From Mikania micrantha (lineage: Eukaryota > Streptophyta > Magnoliopsida > Asterales > Asteraceae): a DNA stretch of 64,000 nucleotides. A program made the position numbers and the translations under genes. The stretch spans positions 45,441,935 through 45,505,934 of the forward strand of contig CM018695.1 in assembly GCA_009363875.1 (NCBI GenBank), given 5' to 3'. The notes under the pieces are model-generated. The model made no database searches and was not told where the DNA came from. It saw nothing but the letters and a program-made list of their open reading frames with translations. Of this stretch, positions 23,558-34,440 are shown one piece after another. The stretch's first letter is position 1. Each line of letters starts with the position of its first letter.

Positions 23558-24301
23558 CTAAGTCAAAGAAGTGAGAGGGACAGCAATCCTAGAGAAATTC
23601 GAGATAAACCACCGGTAGTAATCGGCAAGTCCGAGAAACGATCGAATCTCCGTCGGTGTCTTCGGTGTACTCCAATTCTTCACCGCATCAATCTTTGCAG
23701 GATCCACGTGAACACCCTTTTCATTGACTATGTGTCCCAAGAATTGAACTTCCTTAAGCCAAAATTCACATTTAGAGAATTTGGCATACAGTCGCTCCTC
23801 TCTTAGGATCTCCAAAACCAACTTAATGTGTTGCTCGTGTTCTTCCTTGGTCTTTGAGTATATCAAGATATCATCAATGAATACAATCACGAACTTATCC
23901 AAGTATGGCCGGCAAACCCGGTTCATGAGGTCCATGAAAACCGCCGGTGCATTGGTAAGGCCGAAAGGCATTACCAGAAATTCATAATGGCCATATCTGG
24001 TTCTGAAAGCTGTCTTGGGAATATCATCATCATGTACGCGAAGCTGATGATACCTAGACCTAAGATCGATCTTTGAAAACCATGCCGAGCCCTGAAGCTG
24101 ATCGAAGAAATCATCGATGCGCGGCAGTGGATATCGATTCTTGATCGTGAGTTTGTTTAATTCGCGATAGTCGATACACATTCGGAATGACCCGTCCTTC
24201 TTCTTGACAAACAGGACCGGTGCACCCCATGGCGAATGGCTCGGGAGAATAAATCCTTTATCAGCCAGTTCTTGCAGCTGGCTCGCCAATTCTTGCAACT
24301 C
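23558..24301 (-). pseudogene. Tekay reverse transcriptase
   Basis: The 246-codon open stretch includes GFILPSHSPWGAPVLFVKKK, CIDYRELNKLT, the PLPRIDDFFDQL palm start, MPFGLTNAPAVF and the catalytic FIDDILIYS, followed by the thumb SKCEFWL, FLGHIV and RSFLGLADYYRWF. The region normally reading DLRSGYHQ has Arg for Gly. Stops flank it at 24302-24304 (TAA, before ELQEL) and 23558-23560 (TAG, after LTSLT). All remain in the gag-pol frame. The RT active site itself is intact. Confidence 0.92.
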
Positions 24302-25423
24302 TTAAGGCGCAAGTCTGTAAGGAGCTTTGGCGACAGGGTTCGCACCAGGTACTAAGTCAATTCGAAACTCTACTTGACGTTCTGGTGGAAGACCCGGCAA
24401 ATCATCTGTAAATACTTCAGGAAAATCTCTGATCATAGGAACGTCTTCAATGCTCTTTCCTTTCTCTTTCTTCACCACAATGTGCGCTAGGAATGCTATA
24501 CATTTCTTCCTAAGGTACTTGTGTGCTTTAGTGCATGACATCAGCTTAAGACCTTTACTAGAAGTTTCTCCAAAAACTCTTAAAGTTTCACCCGAAGGTA
24601 AGAGAATACGAATGTATTTCTCATGACAAACTATCTCCGCTTTGTGGGTGGCTAACCAATCTATGCCTATGATAACATCGAAGCTACCAAGGTGCATAGG
24701 TATGAGATCAATTGGGAAAACGTGATCACTCAAGTTCACAGTACATCCAATAATCATAGTGTCAATATCGATAGTGTTTCCGTCAGCCACCTCCATATTA
24801 AACGGTTTGTCTAAATATGTACGTGTTCTACCAAGCATGCATTCAAAATCATATGAAACAAAACTCCTATCGGCACCATAATCAAATAAGACAGATGCAT
24901 AAGAGTTGTTGATCAGAAATGTACCGTTGACCACGTCCTGGTTGGCTTGAGCAGCTGGAGCATTCAGTTGGAACACCCGGCCTCTTGCCACCTTCTGATT
25001 GTTCCCAGTCAACTTTGGGCATTGATTTCTGAAGTGACCCACTTCACCACACTTATAACAGGATCTTGCTTGTGCAGGTACCTGGCGAACAGGTGCAACT
25101 TGTATCGGTTGAGCTTGCGTAGCGGGTAATGCAAGTGAAGCAGGTTGCATCCTTTGTGCTTGCTGTGCACTCTGGCAAACATTAGCAAAATGGCCAAACT
25201 TGCCATAGATGTTGCAGACGCGAAAAGGCACGTTGGGCAAGTGATGATATCTGCAAGTATTACACTGGGGAGTATTCCCAATATAATTCCTTGCAGTGGT
25301 GTTGTTTGATGATTGCTGCTTAGACTTAGCAGCAGGAGCAGTGACCACGAAGTTTTTGGTCTTTCTCTTTTTGTTGCTGCTTTTAGAAGAACTAGCAGCT
25401 TCAGTCTTGACCTCAATCTTTGT
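24302..25423 (-). pseudogene. Tekay zinc knuckles and protease
   Basis: After the stop at 25424 the frame continues with basic KKRKTKNF sequence, a first degenerate knuckle (CNTCRYHH...CNIYGKFGHFANVC) and a good CCHC knuckle CYKCGEVGHFRNQCP. The protease region VNGTFLINNSYASVLF is followed by DYGADRSFVS. The catalytic triad of retropepsins is D-T/S-G, so the Tyr here should inactivate it. The flap-like VIIGIDWLATHKAEI and LLPSGETLRV follow. The linker APYRLAP leads into RT. Confidence 0.88.
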
Positions 25424-26176
25424 TTATTTCACAGTAGTCTTCACCTCAATTTTCTTTGTCCCTTTCCTGGTGAGTGTTCCAGCCTTCACATGATTATCAG
25501 TCAGAGTTGCAGATAAACAGATCGCAGCCTCAAGTGTTTTGGGGTTGCTTCCATAGACAGTATCCTGAATCTGCATTGGCAGTCCGCCGATATACTTCTC
25601 GATTGCTCTCTCCAAAGGTGTCACCAAATGAGGCACCAGCAGACTATACTCATGGAATTGAGTATTGTAAATGACATTCTCGCCACTATCTTGTTTGAGT
25701 TCCCAGAACTCAGTCTCCAATTTCCTCATCTCACTGCGTGGACAAAATTCAATGGTCATCAGATTTTTGACCTCTGTCCAAGTCATTGCAAGGGCAACAT
25801 CAACTCCCCTAGTTCGTTTCGCCCCATTCCACCATGTTAGTGCTCTTTTTTGGAAAACACTAGTGGCATAACGAACTTTCAGATTATCAGGGCAATCGCT
25901 GTTGATGAAAGTGTTCTCCATACTCTCGAACCACTGCAGCAGACCAGTGGCAGTTTCAGAGCCCGTAAACTTCAGTGGATTACAGGAGTTGAAGTGTTTG
26001 AATGTGCAAGTTGGCGGGTTTGCACCACCTCTGTTCTGTTTGATATTCTGGTTGGCTTGAGTTAACTGGTTCACCAATCCAGAAATAAGGTTTGCTAACT
26101 CTTGTATGCCGGAGTTGGCATTACCGTTAGCATCTTCCGAGTTCGTATCGTCTCCGTTATGACGGCGTGGCGGCAT
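25424..26176 (-). pseudogene. Tekay gag (capsid part)
   Basis: It begins MPPRRHNGDDTNSEDANGN and has 250 codons. An Asn/Gln-rich N-terminus is followed by the retrotransposon-gag core: FNSCNPLKFTG, LLQWFESMENTF, ALTWWNG, EFCPRSEMRKLETEFWELKQ, YSLLVPHLV and EKYIGGLPMQIQDTV. It ends at a premature TAA (25424-25426); the same frame then continues into the zinc knuckles. The start matches the gag of the 3093-15619 element. It forms the particle shell in intact relatives. Confidence 0.9.
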
Positions 26177-26415
26177 GTTTCTGAAGAAATAGAAACATGT
26201 TACTACCGTTTACAACGTAAGTCATACAAACTATGATCAAATGAGTTTATTTTAAATAGTTAGGATTACATATAGGAACTATATTTTTCTCCAATCTGTT
26301 ATTAAACTCATAACATTTATAAATTTCCTAATATTATACTAAGTGTCCTAGTTGGTCATAACTAATATTAGTTAACTATTACTAAGTTTCATACATTCCC
26401 CCACCCTATATCAAC

Positions 26416-26534
26416 ACTGACAACTTCCCGATGCAATGCGACAAGCTTATATATATAGGGCACATGCAGAGGTAGATCGCAATCTCCCCTACACCATCCC
26501 ACCACCGTTTCATTGCACCACGATTATGCCCTTG
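26416..26534 (-). other. Structured repeat module, copy 2 (leader)
   Basis: It starts ACTGACAACTTCCCGATG and shares the core TATAGGGCACATGCA, TAGATCGCAAT and CTCCCCTACACC.TCCCACCACC with the other copies. Outer arms TGCAATG (26432-26438) and CATTGCA (26511-26517) are perfectly complementary but differ from the arms of every other copy. The inner stem is weaker here (AGAGG). Confidence 0.72.
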
Positions 26535-26639
26535 TTAGAATTTAGGGTGTATCATGTATCTTATCATAGTCTCACTTCACAAACCTTATCCTAAGTAGGA
26601 TAATTTTGAGTGAAGTGATCTCTAGTTCCCTTGGACAAT

Positions 26640-26960
26640 TAGGTTCGCCTAATGTCTAAGTTCACCTGACATGTAGGTTCGCTTATTTCTAAGTTCACCT
26701 AATGTCTAAGTTCTCCTGACATTAAAATTCTCCTAATGTCTAAGTTCACTAAAAGTCCATACTAATCCCAATGTCCATAATTATCAATGAGGGTTCATAT
26801 CATCACTGAGTGCTCTTATTGTCACTAAGTGTTCATAGCTTCCCTATAATTTATTCTCATCAAGTGTTCATACCATTACTAAGTGTTAGTATCATCACTA
26901 TGCATTTATATTATCATCAAGTGTGTATATCATCATTCAATTCATCAATCTATCGCTAAG
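26640..26960 (-). repeat. Degenerate minisatellite in the Tekay leader
   Basis: From 26640 to about 26750 the phrase CCTAATGTCTAAGTTCACC and TGACAT variants recur at roughly 25-bp spacing. From about 26785 to 26960 a second phrase, AAGTGTTCATATCATCACT and variants, recurs at about 20-25 bp. Units are heavily diverged. Confidence 0.6.
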
Positions 26961-27160
26961 TATTCGTGTCGTTCATTGATCCTATGCACCCTACGTGTCC
27001 AATAAGTGTATTCACAAGGGATTTTATAAGTATTCATTGAGTGTGATCATCCATGAGTCAGTCCAAACCAATCCAACAACATACTGTCAACCAAATTCCC
27101 ATCAAACTCAACTGCACAACATTTCCTAGTAATTTCCTAATATTATCCTATGTTCCTGAC

Positions 27161-27278
27161 ACTGACAGACCCCAATATACTACAAATGGTATATGTATAG
27201 GGCATATGCAAGGGTAGATTGCAACCTCCCTTACACCGTCCAACCACCTTTGTAGTATACCACGAGTGTGTCCTTGTC
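27161..27278 (-). other. Structured repeat module, copy 3 (leader)
   Basis: It starts ACTGACAGACCCC and has the core GTATAGGGCATATGCA. Outer arms TATACTACAAA (27176-27186) and TTTGTAGTATA (27249-27259) form a perfect 11-bp stem. Inner arms AAGGG (27210-27214) and CCCTT (27228-27232) pair, replacing AGGGG/CCCCT of copy 1, a compensatory change. Confidence 0.78.
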
Positions 27279-27386
27279 TAGTGATCAAGAGATCTAACAG
27301 ATAATTCCTAAGGCAAATAAATCCCTAAGCAGTTAATTTCTTAAACTGATAGTTTTCCCAAACAGGCAGTTCCCTTATTCCTCGAT

Positions 27387-27506
27387 ACTGACATCCACCC
27401 GATGTACTATAAATGGTATATGTATAGGGCATATGATAAGGGTAGGTCGTAACCGCGCAAACCACCGTCCCACCACCTTTACAATACACCACGAGTATGT
27501 CCTTAT
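27387..27506 (-). other. Structured repeat module, copy 4 (leader)
   Basis: It starts ACTGACATCCACCCGATG and shares GGTATATGTATAGGGCATATG and CCGTCCCACCACCTTTAC. Outer arms TGTACTATAAA (27403-27413) and TTTACAATACA (27478-27488) pair at 9 of 11 positions. The inner stem has decayed. It is the copy nearest the PBS. Confidence 0.7.
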
Positions 27507-27712
27507 CGAGTCATTAGGGCACAAATAAGCAAATAATTAGTAAACAACATATATAGATCAGATGTATAACAGAAGTTCAATTAACATGTAATAAACACAT
27601 AAGCATGAAATCCTGAATATACTAACTAGTGTATGAAATAATTCATACTAGGGTATCCTATGGTTATAGACTAGGTCAACCATTTCTAGTAACCTAATTC
27701 CCTATAACCCAG

Positions 27713-27724
27713 GCTCTGATACCA
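27713..27724 (-). other. Primer binding site (initiator tRNA-Met type)
   Basis: The minus strand reads TGGTATCAGAGC three nt after the end of the 5' LTR (GGTGTTACA GAT). This sets the element's orientation. Confidence 0.95.
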
Positions 27725-27727
27725 ATC

Positions 27728-30586
27728 TGTAACACCCCGACTGATGGCGGAAACGTCGGGATGCCACGAGGGATGTGTAGATTGTTCAAAAGCACGTGGG
27801 CATCTAAATCAAATCATCATATATCATTCAATCAACCAAAATAATTACACACAAAAATCATGTCTATCATGAATTAGTTACATCAAATACAAAAGAGATT
27901 TAGCTATCTAACTAAATTCTATTCTCCAGAAATTCAGTTATTTAACTAAGTCCAAGATCCTATATGATGATGTCCAAAAGTGTGAGTTCTTCTTCCTCTA
28001 CCTACTTAGCTTCAGTACCTGAAACATGTGAAAATCAAGTGTCAACTACAAAGTAGTTGGTGAGTAATAATAAGTTTTATATTTAAAACAAATTTTTTAC
28101 AAAGGGTTTTCAAGAGTTTATATTATTTTGATAACATCCGTATGAACATCTGTGAGATCATTCAACACCATATTCAAATACACAATCCCAACACATAGTT
28201 AAACCACATAATCAAATATATTAATAAATCATAAATAATCAATCATATGTCCAATCAACCAATCACAATCCATCAATATTCTCAATTAATATAAGTGACC
28301 ATACATGTATCATTGTATATGACCGAGGTTAATGACAACGACACACAGAGTTGTGGAAACATCCACGTGACAATACATGCAAACATTGAGGAAGACCGAA
28401 GTCAACCACAACGAATACACGGAGTTGTGGAAACATCCACGTGACAATACATGTAAACATTGAGGAAGACCGAAGTCAACCACAGCGAATACACGGAGTT
28501 ATGGAAACATCCACGTGACAATACATGCAGTCGTCGCGAATGACACAAAGTCATTAGCTTCAACTCATGGAATAGTGACAATACATGCAGTCATTACTAA
28601 TGACCAACGTCATTAGTAACAACTCATGGAATATGACAATTCATAACTATGGATCTCATACAAGCAAGCAAGTGTCATCCCTGTGTTATCAAGTCAATAT
28701 GTAATTTGGTATACATGTTTCACCTCCGAGTTTAAAACAAAACAGTTTAAAAGAAAGGGAGGTTATGAGAACTCACCTGAGTCCTTAGAATCAGTCTGTT
28801 CTTAGTATGCGCGCTCGCGTATGTGAAATCAACAACAACTCAATCAACCTGTAATTTAATAGTGTTTTCGTGTTTACAATCATAAGTATATGTGCTTCAG
28901 TTTCATCATATGTTCATAATGTCACCTTTTAAATCATTAAGTGGTTTGTTGACTTAGTTTAGTCAATTAAAGTTACTTGCAACACTCAAGATGTTATTGA
29001 TGATCATTGTAAGAATGTACTTTATCTTGTCAGGGTTTAGTGATTTAATGATGATAATAAATTGTGAAATTGGTATGCTTATCTCTCGTAGGTATGTATA
29101 CTTAAAGATGTTAAGTCCTTATCATACACATACCACATATATGATTCCATTTAAAACACCACCATAGACTAAGTTATTATATCCATTTGAAGTTTAATAA
29201 AAGTTCATGTAGAATATTCATATGATATGTTAACCTATTGAATAAAATTTCATATATGTGTAACTCCATTTTCTAAAAGAAACTTATGTTATAGAGAGAG
29301 AAAAGGTGGTGGTTTTTATAAAATCTTCATGCTTGCATAATTACCCTCACTACCCTTTTCATAAGTTCACCCTAAAACCCTGGCTCTAGGAATCGAATTC
29401 CAGTCACCCTAAGACCAGCGAACCTTTTGGTTCTTTGTTCATAAGGTTTGGCTAAGTGGTAATAGATTCGGCCCAATCAAAAAGAAGATGGTTTGGTGCC
29501 CAGTAAGGGTTCGGCTAGATTAAACAAGAAAGGTTCGTCACATGCCTCCTTAGGGTTCGGCCAGACCATATGATTCGCTGCCATGCAGTAGGTTCACTGA
29601 GCTCACGTATGGTTCGTGAGACTAGGGTTTGGTGGGGTTAGGTTCATAGCACAGATTCGGCTACAACCTTCCCCAGGTTCGCCAAAGTCCCAACCAGATA
29701 AGGTTCGTGGCAAGCTCAAACTGTTCGGCTGAGGTTACCAGGGTTCGGCTGCTCCTATGCAACCCTGAAAAACGAAGGTTCGTGGATCAAAGGGAGGGTT
29801 CATCTACCCTAAAGGTTCGTCTGGCTTGAGGAAGGCTCGGCTAAAGCTAGGGTTTGGCTGGAACAAGGTTCGGCCATACCCTTGTCCAGCTCTAAGGGTT
29901 CGGCCGATCTTCTAGGGTCACGAACCTATAGCCCATTGTCTTCCCCTTCGCGATCCAACCTGTTGCAGATCATAACTACAGCTTTCTCCTACCTATGTGA
30001 GTTCGTTTTAAGGTTTTCATATGTAGAAATCGTATAACAAATATGGTAACAAACCGGTTCTAGATCTAGGTGAAAACCGAAAATAAAATGGATCTCATAC
30101 CTTCCAATCGTGACAAATCACTGGATTTTCTTGTATCCTTTTGTTCCTCTCGATCATGCGGTCGTTTAGAGCCGAATATCTCGTGAAACCATTGAGATTT
30201 GAAGGAGAAAATGTAGAGAGAAGTTGGGTAGGTGGTGGGTGGCGAAAATTGAATGTAGAGAGAGAGTAGAGGTTTGAGAAATGAGGGAGATAAAGTAATT
30301 TCATCTTCCTTATATCGCGTATCCTTCCCGTGTACTCGGTCTCGTTTTTATCGCGATATTATTTAGAAACGCTTGGTTTTGCTAGTAAAAATATATTTAA
30401 AACGTAAAAACTTTAAGTAAATAAGTTCCGTCATAATAAAATCATTTTATGAAGCCACGTTCATTTATTTAGTAAAATAATTTGTTCGGATTTGTTTTTA
30501 AGTTGTGATTTCTAATAAACGCTAGTAACTTGTTATTCTTTTTTAATATCGTTAAATATTATTTAATTATCTCGTCGAAACGCGTT
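27728..30586 (-). repeat. 5' LTR of Tekay element, truncated at its outer end
   Basis: It aligns with 18026-20882 of the other LTR, starting TGTAACACCCCGACTGATGG and ending CGTCGAAACGCGTT. The outer ~700 bp of the LTR (equivalent of 20883-21585, including the U3 module copy) is missing. Sequence from a different LTR family follows directly. The TATA box (30308-30316), GGTTCG cluster (about 29437-29905) and 74-bp array (about 28340-28640) are retained. Confidence 0.9.
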
Positions 30587-30959
30587 GTTTTATTAGGTGA
30601 CAAACAGGTCTAGTTACCAAGCATCATGATTAAGCTAATGGACTTTAGAAGAGACCTAGCTTACTTTTGTGATGTGCATATTTTGAGTGACTTAACTTTG
30701 AATCATCTTTTATAAATCTTGTGCAGATACAAGATAGAAAACTCAATAATACTTTTGGTAGACTTACTTAGTTAAATTATAAACATGTACTGTGTAATTT
30801 AACATTGTAATTCTATATCAATGTCATGTTAGCATTTCTCGTTATATCTCATATGCTATGTAAAAAATCTGATCACTATGATTATCACTCGATATCGCGC
30901 CCCGGGAACCTTCCGCCCGACGGGAAAGTCGATCCAGCCTGCCGGCGCGGGGTGTGACA
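30587..30959 (+). mobile_element. 3' part of an LTR (same family as solo LTR 3622-4288)
   Basis: It shares GACGGGAAAGTCGATCCAGC, the ATTATCAC.CGATATCGC block and the terminal GGGGTGTGACA with 3622-4288. Earlier parts also align (TAGGTGACAAACA, TGTAATTTAAC). It starts abruptly at the truncated Tekay LTR. It is plausibly the right half of the LTR that begins at 16926. Confidence 0.7.
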
Positions 30960-30962
30960 TTA

Positions 30963-31328
30963 TGTATCAATATATGTTCTTGGTGATTTTAATGGTTCTC
31001 GGAGGCTTTGAGATGCTTAAATAGTTCTCGAGCAGTAATCTGGTTATCGGTGATTATAGTTTTCAGTGAAGCTTCTCTGTTTTAGTTTTATATAAATAAG
31101 GTTTTTGTTTGTTTTCAGGGTAGACATTCATAATTATTCAAGAAGGGTTTTATTCTATTTGGTTCTTAATTGTTTTTGTATCCGACGAGTTATTCAACGT
31201 TTAATGTAAACTCTTATGCAACTTTTAAATGTTCTGTGTTCTTGATTCCTTAACTATTGATTTCCACTCATTAGTTAATCTTTGATTGATATCGAATTGT
31301 TAAGATCCATGTGTTTGAGACTTAAAAT
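30963..31328 (+). repeat. Probable 5' LTR of the Copia element (boundaries uncertain)
   Basis: DNA before the PBS must hold the LTR. TGTATCAATATATG at 30963 is the first TGT-type start after the foreign LTR end at 30959, and the window's last bases (TTTTGT after a purine tract) suggest that the 3' LTR also starts TGT. The 3' boundary near 31310-31328 lacks a clear CA end. A truncated LTR is equally possible. Confidence 0.4.
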
Positions 31329-31340
31329 TGGTATCAGAGC
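31329..31340 (+). other. Primer binding site (initiator tRNA-Met type)
   Basis: TGGTATCAGAGC followed by CATTCG; the conserved Copia/Sirevirus primer site. Confidence 0.9.
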
Positions 31341-31837
31341 CATTCGAATAACTTCGAGGCTCATTCGATATCATAGAATCAAGAAGCGATCAGTTCTTGG
31401 TGATTTTGGGTATTCAAGTGTGTGAATTTTGATTCATGTGCTGGATTTGGATTGCTTTGTTTCTGAAGAAGATCAGCATAAAGTTCATCGTGTTCTTCGG
31501 AAAATCAGTTAGTATAAAAGGAAAGGAGATAATCTTGAAAATTCATTTTATTTTGAATTTCCTAGAATTTTGGACTCACTTGATCTGATTGAGAAGTTAT
31601 CGGAAGACAAGGCTCACTTGGTACTCGGCATAAAGTTGTTCTCGGAAGGATTGAAATTGTTCTCGGTGGAGACTGGTGTTTTCAGTGATTACTGGTATTC
31701 TCGGTGATAGTTGGTGTTTTCGGTGATTATTGGCATTCTCTGTGATTTTTGGTGTTTTCGGTGTTTGTTTTTGTTCTCGGAAGTCACTTCTCGATTGGAT
31801 TCATAGTTCTCGATACTACGTCGATTCACGTAATGTG
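31341..31837 (+). other. Copia leader rich in TTCTCGG-type motifs
   Basis: The 500-bp leader, especially 31595-31815, is crowded with variants of GTTCTCGGTGA and TTTTCGGTGATT (for example near 31636, 31658, 31693, 31718, 31778). Earlier copies lie in the LTR (near 30992). The same motif reappears in the pol-accessory spacer at 38340-38490. Confidence 0.7.
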
Positions 31838-34440
31838 ATGGATCCCCAAAACCAAAGCTAGAATACCATGTATATACAACTAGATTATAAAATGGGTATT
31901 GCCACTCGCATAGCTAGATTGTTACATGATGATGGGTTCACGGAATGGAAATGGAGGTTAGAAAATCATGCAAAGTTCTCCTATACAAATATTTGTAGGT
32001 CTACTCAGAGGGGAAAGAGAGTTCCCATGTATGTTCATGAAGGATGTACCACCAGAGAACTTAAGCCAATTCAAGAATACACAGATGAAGATTTTGACAT
32101 GGTTGAGTAGGATGACAAGCAGCTTGTGTCATTAACAATTGCATTAGGACCAGAGATAGCTCAGGGTTTTAAGGAATGTACGTCTGCTAAAGAATTATGG
32201 TAAGCATTAAATCAAATGTATGAGGGAAACAATTATATGAAAGAAAGCAGAACGGATATGTTAAATCAAAGGTTTAACATGTTCAATCATGTCCTCCAAG
32301 GAAGTCTAGAAACCCAGCTTCATCGGTTCGTATCCTTGATCACTGAAATGAGGGGACGTGAAATTTTCTTGTCAAATGGTGAAATTAATAAGAAGTTGTT
32401 GAAGTCACTACTTAGAAGTTGGGATATGAATGTTGCGTTGATCAAGAAAACAAAGGACTTATATAGAATCAGTCATACTGAACTAATTTCTATCATCAAG
32501 CCCTATCAGATGGACGATAAGCAGTAGCTTTAGTGCTGCTAGAGTGGGAAATATAAATAGTGCATTTCTGTCTAAAAGCTCAAATGGATCTAGTACAACC
32601 AAGTCATATGCTCCTGCTAGTTCAATTAATGTCTCATCACAAGGATCAAATGAGAAACAATCACAAGCGTCTCCTATGGTGGAAGAAAATTTGGCATTAT
32701 TTACTACGTTTATGAAGAGCTACAATGCTTTTGTAGTTGGAGACTTGAATTAGACAAACATCATTTCAACTGGGCTGGATCAAATTCATCCTGAAGATGT
32801 TGAAGAAATGGATGTTACCTGGCAGATGGCCATGGCAGTGTTTCGAGCCAAAAACTTCATTAGAAAACCGAAAAGAGCAAGTGAGCAGATAAAAACAAGA
32901 AAAATGACAATTTGCCATAGAATGCAAGAAACCTAAAGTGGAGAAAACTGGAGATTCAACTGCTGCATCGTCATATGGCTCTAAAAATGGCAAAGCTTTG
33001 GTGGCTCAAGAATCTGGAGGATACAGTTGGAGTGATCAACTTTAAGCATTAAACTTGGAAGAACCTCATGCATTCATGGTTGATATTGTGGGGTCAGCTA
33101 CTTCTGTGGTACGCACTAATCTCCGTTCTCAATTATGCATTGATAAAGTTGAGCATTATCTCATTCATAACTCTGAATTAATCGAAGATATACATGATCT
33201 TAAAAGATTTAAAAGTGCTTTGGCAAATAGCGAAAGGATATTTAAAGAAAAGGATGAAGCACAAATGAAAGACATTTCTAGATTAAAATTAAAGTTAAGT
33301 GAAAAGTGTTGTCATCTTAGGGAAGCGAAACAAAAAAAAACAAGAGCTTATTGCTGAAATTTAAAACTTAAAAGAAAAATTGAATGACAAAGATTACTCA
33401 TTTAAGAAGTTTGAAGTATCTAGTAAAATAGTAACCGGTTTACTAAATAACCAACTGCATGGAAATAAGAGCAAGGGTTTGGGTTATAATAGAATGCCTT
33501 CACCGTTTAATGACAATTACACTAGGTTGCCTCATACTTAAGAAGAGATTGAGAAATAAAAACATATTAATTATGGTGTTTTTGTCTCACAATCAAAAAA
33601 TGGTGATGATCGTGTCACTGAACATGTGAACTTTTCTAATGATTATACTTCATGTGGAGACAAGATAGTTCTCTATATCACAGTGGTGATAGAAGATGTT
33701 GATTCTGATTGTGATTTAGATATTGATGTTGATTTCTCTATTCAAAATAATTTATCAAAAGTTTGTGTTGAGTCTTTTAAAAAGGAGGATTGTTTAATTT
33801 CTGAAAAACTTTGTTTGAATTCTAGTCTAAATGTAAGTGCAGTTCCTTTTGTTCCAAGTGGTTTAATTTCAAAGATTAAAGATTATAAGTTAAATGATGA
33901 TGTCAAGGACGAAATACCTTTGAAAACATCCTCACACATGAAACTTGAAGTTAAACGTGATGAATCAATGGATAGATCAAATTGCAACAAACTTTCGGTT
34001 ATGAGAAAAGACAGATCTGTTTCGGTTATGGTATCCCTAGTCATATTGCTTGAAATTGCAAGAATCTGCAACACTCTAGTAAAATTGTATCCAATCAGAA
34101 GATTATGACTAGAAATATGAAAGGATGTAAGTCAAAAAGGGTAGCTAAACTGAGACAATGAACTCTTTTTTCTTCAAGTCAAAACCTTCTGATGGTGATT
34201 GGATCGAAAACAAAAATCAAACGAATCATTTTCACAATAATAGACTCAAAAATCAAAGAAGAAATGTTTGTTAGAATAACAGAGTAAAGTGTTTGGAAAC
34301 ACGGTTGTCAATACTAAAAAATTCTGGAAAATCAAAGTTCCTAAATCATCAGCTTCAAATAAATCTGTTTTGTGTGCTACTTGTGAAAAACTCAGGTCAA
34401 AATTTTCCTAGGTTCTCAAAACTCATTAATTCTTTATCAT
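31838..34440 (+). pseudogene. Copia gag, Sirevirus-like, broken
   Basis: The ATG at 31838 starts MDPQNQS, then a stop, and continues in frame as IARLLHDDGFTEWKWRLENH, TREL.PIQEYTDEDFDMVE, ALGPEIAQGF, LNQRFNMFNHV and ETQLHRFVSLITEM, the UBN2-type Copia gag core. 33055-33357 is strongly helical with coiled-coil character (KVEHYLIHNSELIEDIHDL, LANSERIFKEKDEAQMKDIS). An acidic stretch follows at 33626-33750. A zinc knuckle at 34018-34060 reads CFGYG.PSH, a stop, then NC, so its second Cys is Tyr and it is interrupted. Multiple stops and frame changes make it dead. Confidence 0.8.

Larger units (their letters stand above)
26177..27712 (-). other. Tekay 5' leader with three structured modules
   Basis: The 1.5-kb untranslated region between PBS and gag ATG holds three copies of a ~120-bp module (27506-27387, 27278-27161, 26534-26416, listed separately). 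A degenerate minisatellite (26960-26640) lies between the second and third. No long conserved frame is present. In LTR elements this region usually carries packaging and dimerisation signals. Confidence 0.7.
18026..30586 (-). mobile_element. Ty3/gypsy Tekay (Del-type) chromovirus, minus strand
   Basis: Reading on the minus strand: 5' LTR (27728-30586, truncated), PBS (27713-27724), a 1.5-kb leader, gag, zinc knuckles, protease, RT, RNase H, integrase with C-terminal chromodomain (26176 down to 21620), polypurine tract (21586-21598) and 3' LTR (18026-21585). Domain order RT-RH-IN plus a C-terminal chromodomain defines a chromovirus, and the gag style and PBS fit Tekay. Gag-pol is one frame of 1519 codons with five in-frame stops and no frameshift. 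The catalytic site of integrase and the protease triad are also altered. It lies inside another LTR. The 5' LTR lacks about 700 bp, so a target duplication cannot be tested. Confidence 0.92.

Noticed and set aside
18610..28640. CRISPR-like reading of the regular repeats in the Tekay LTR
   Set aside because: The units are contiguous 74-bp tandem copies without unique spacers, duplicated in both LTRs of a plant retrotransposon.
8756..31340. tRNA gene fragments suggested by tRNA-complementary sequence
   Set aside because: Only 12-18 nt at each site are complementary to a tRNA 3' end, directly next to LTR ends; these are primer binding sites.
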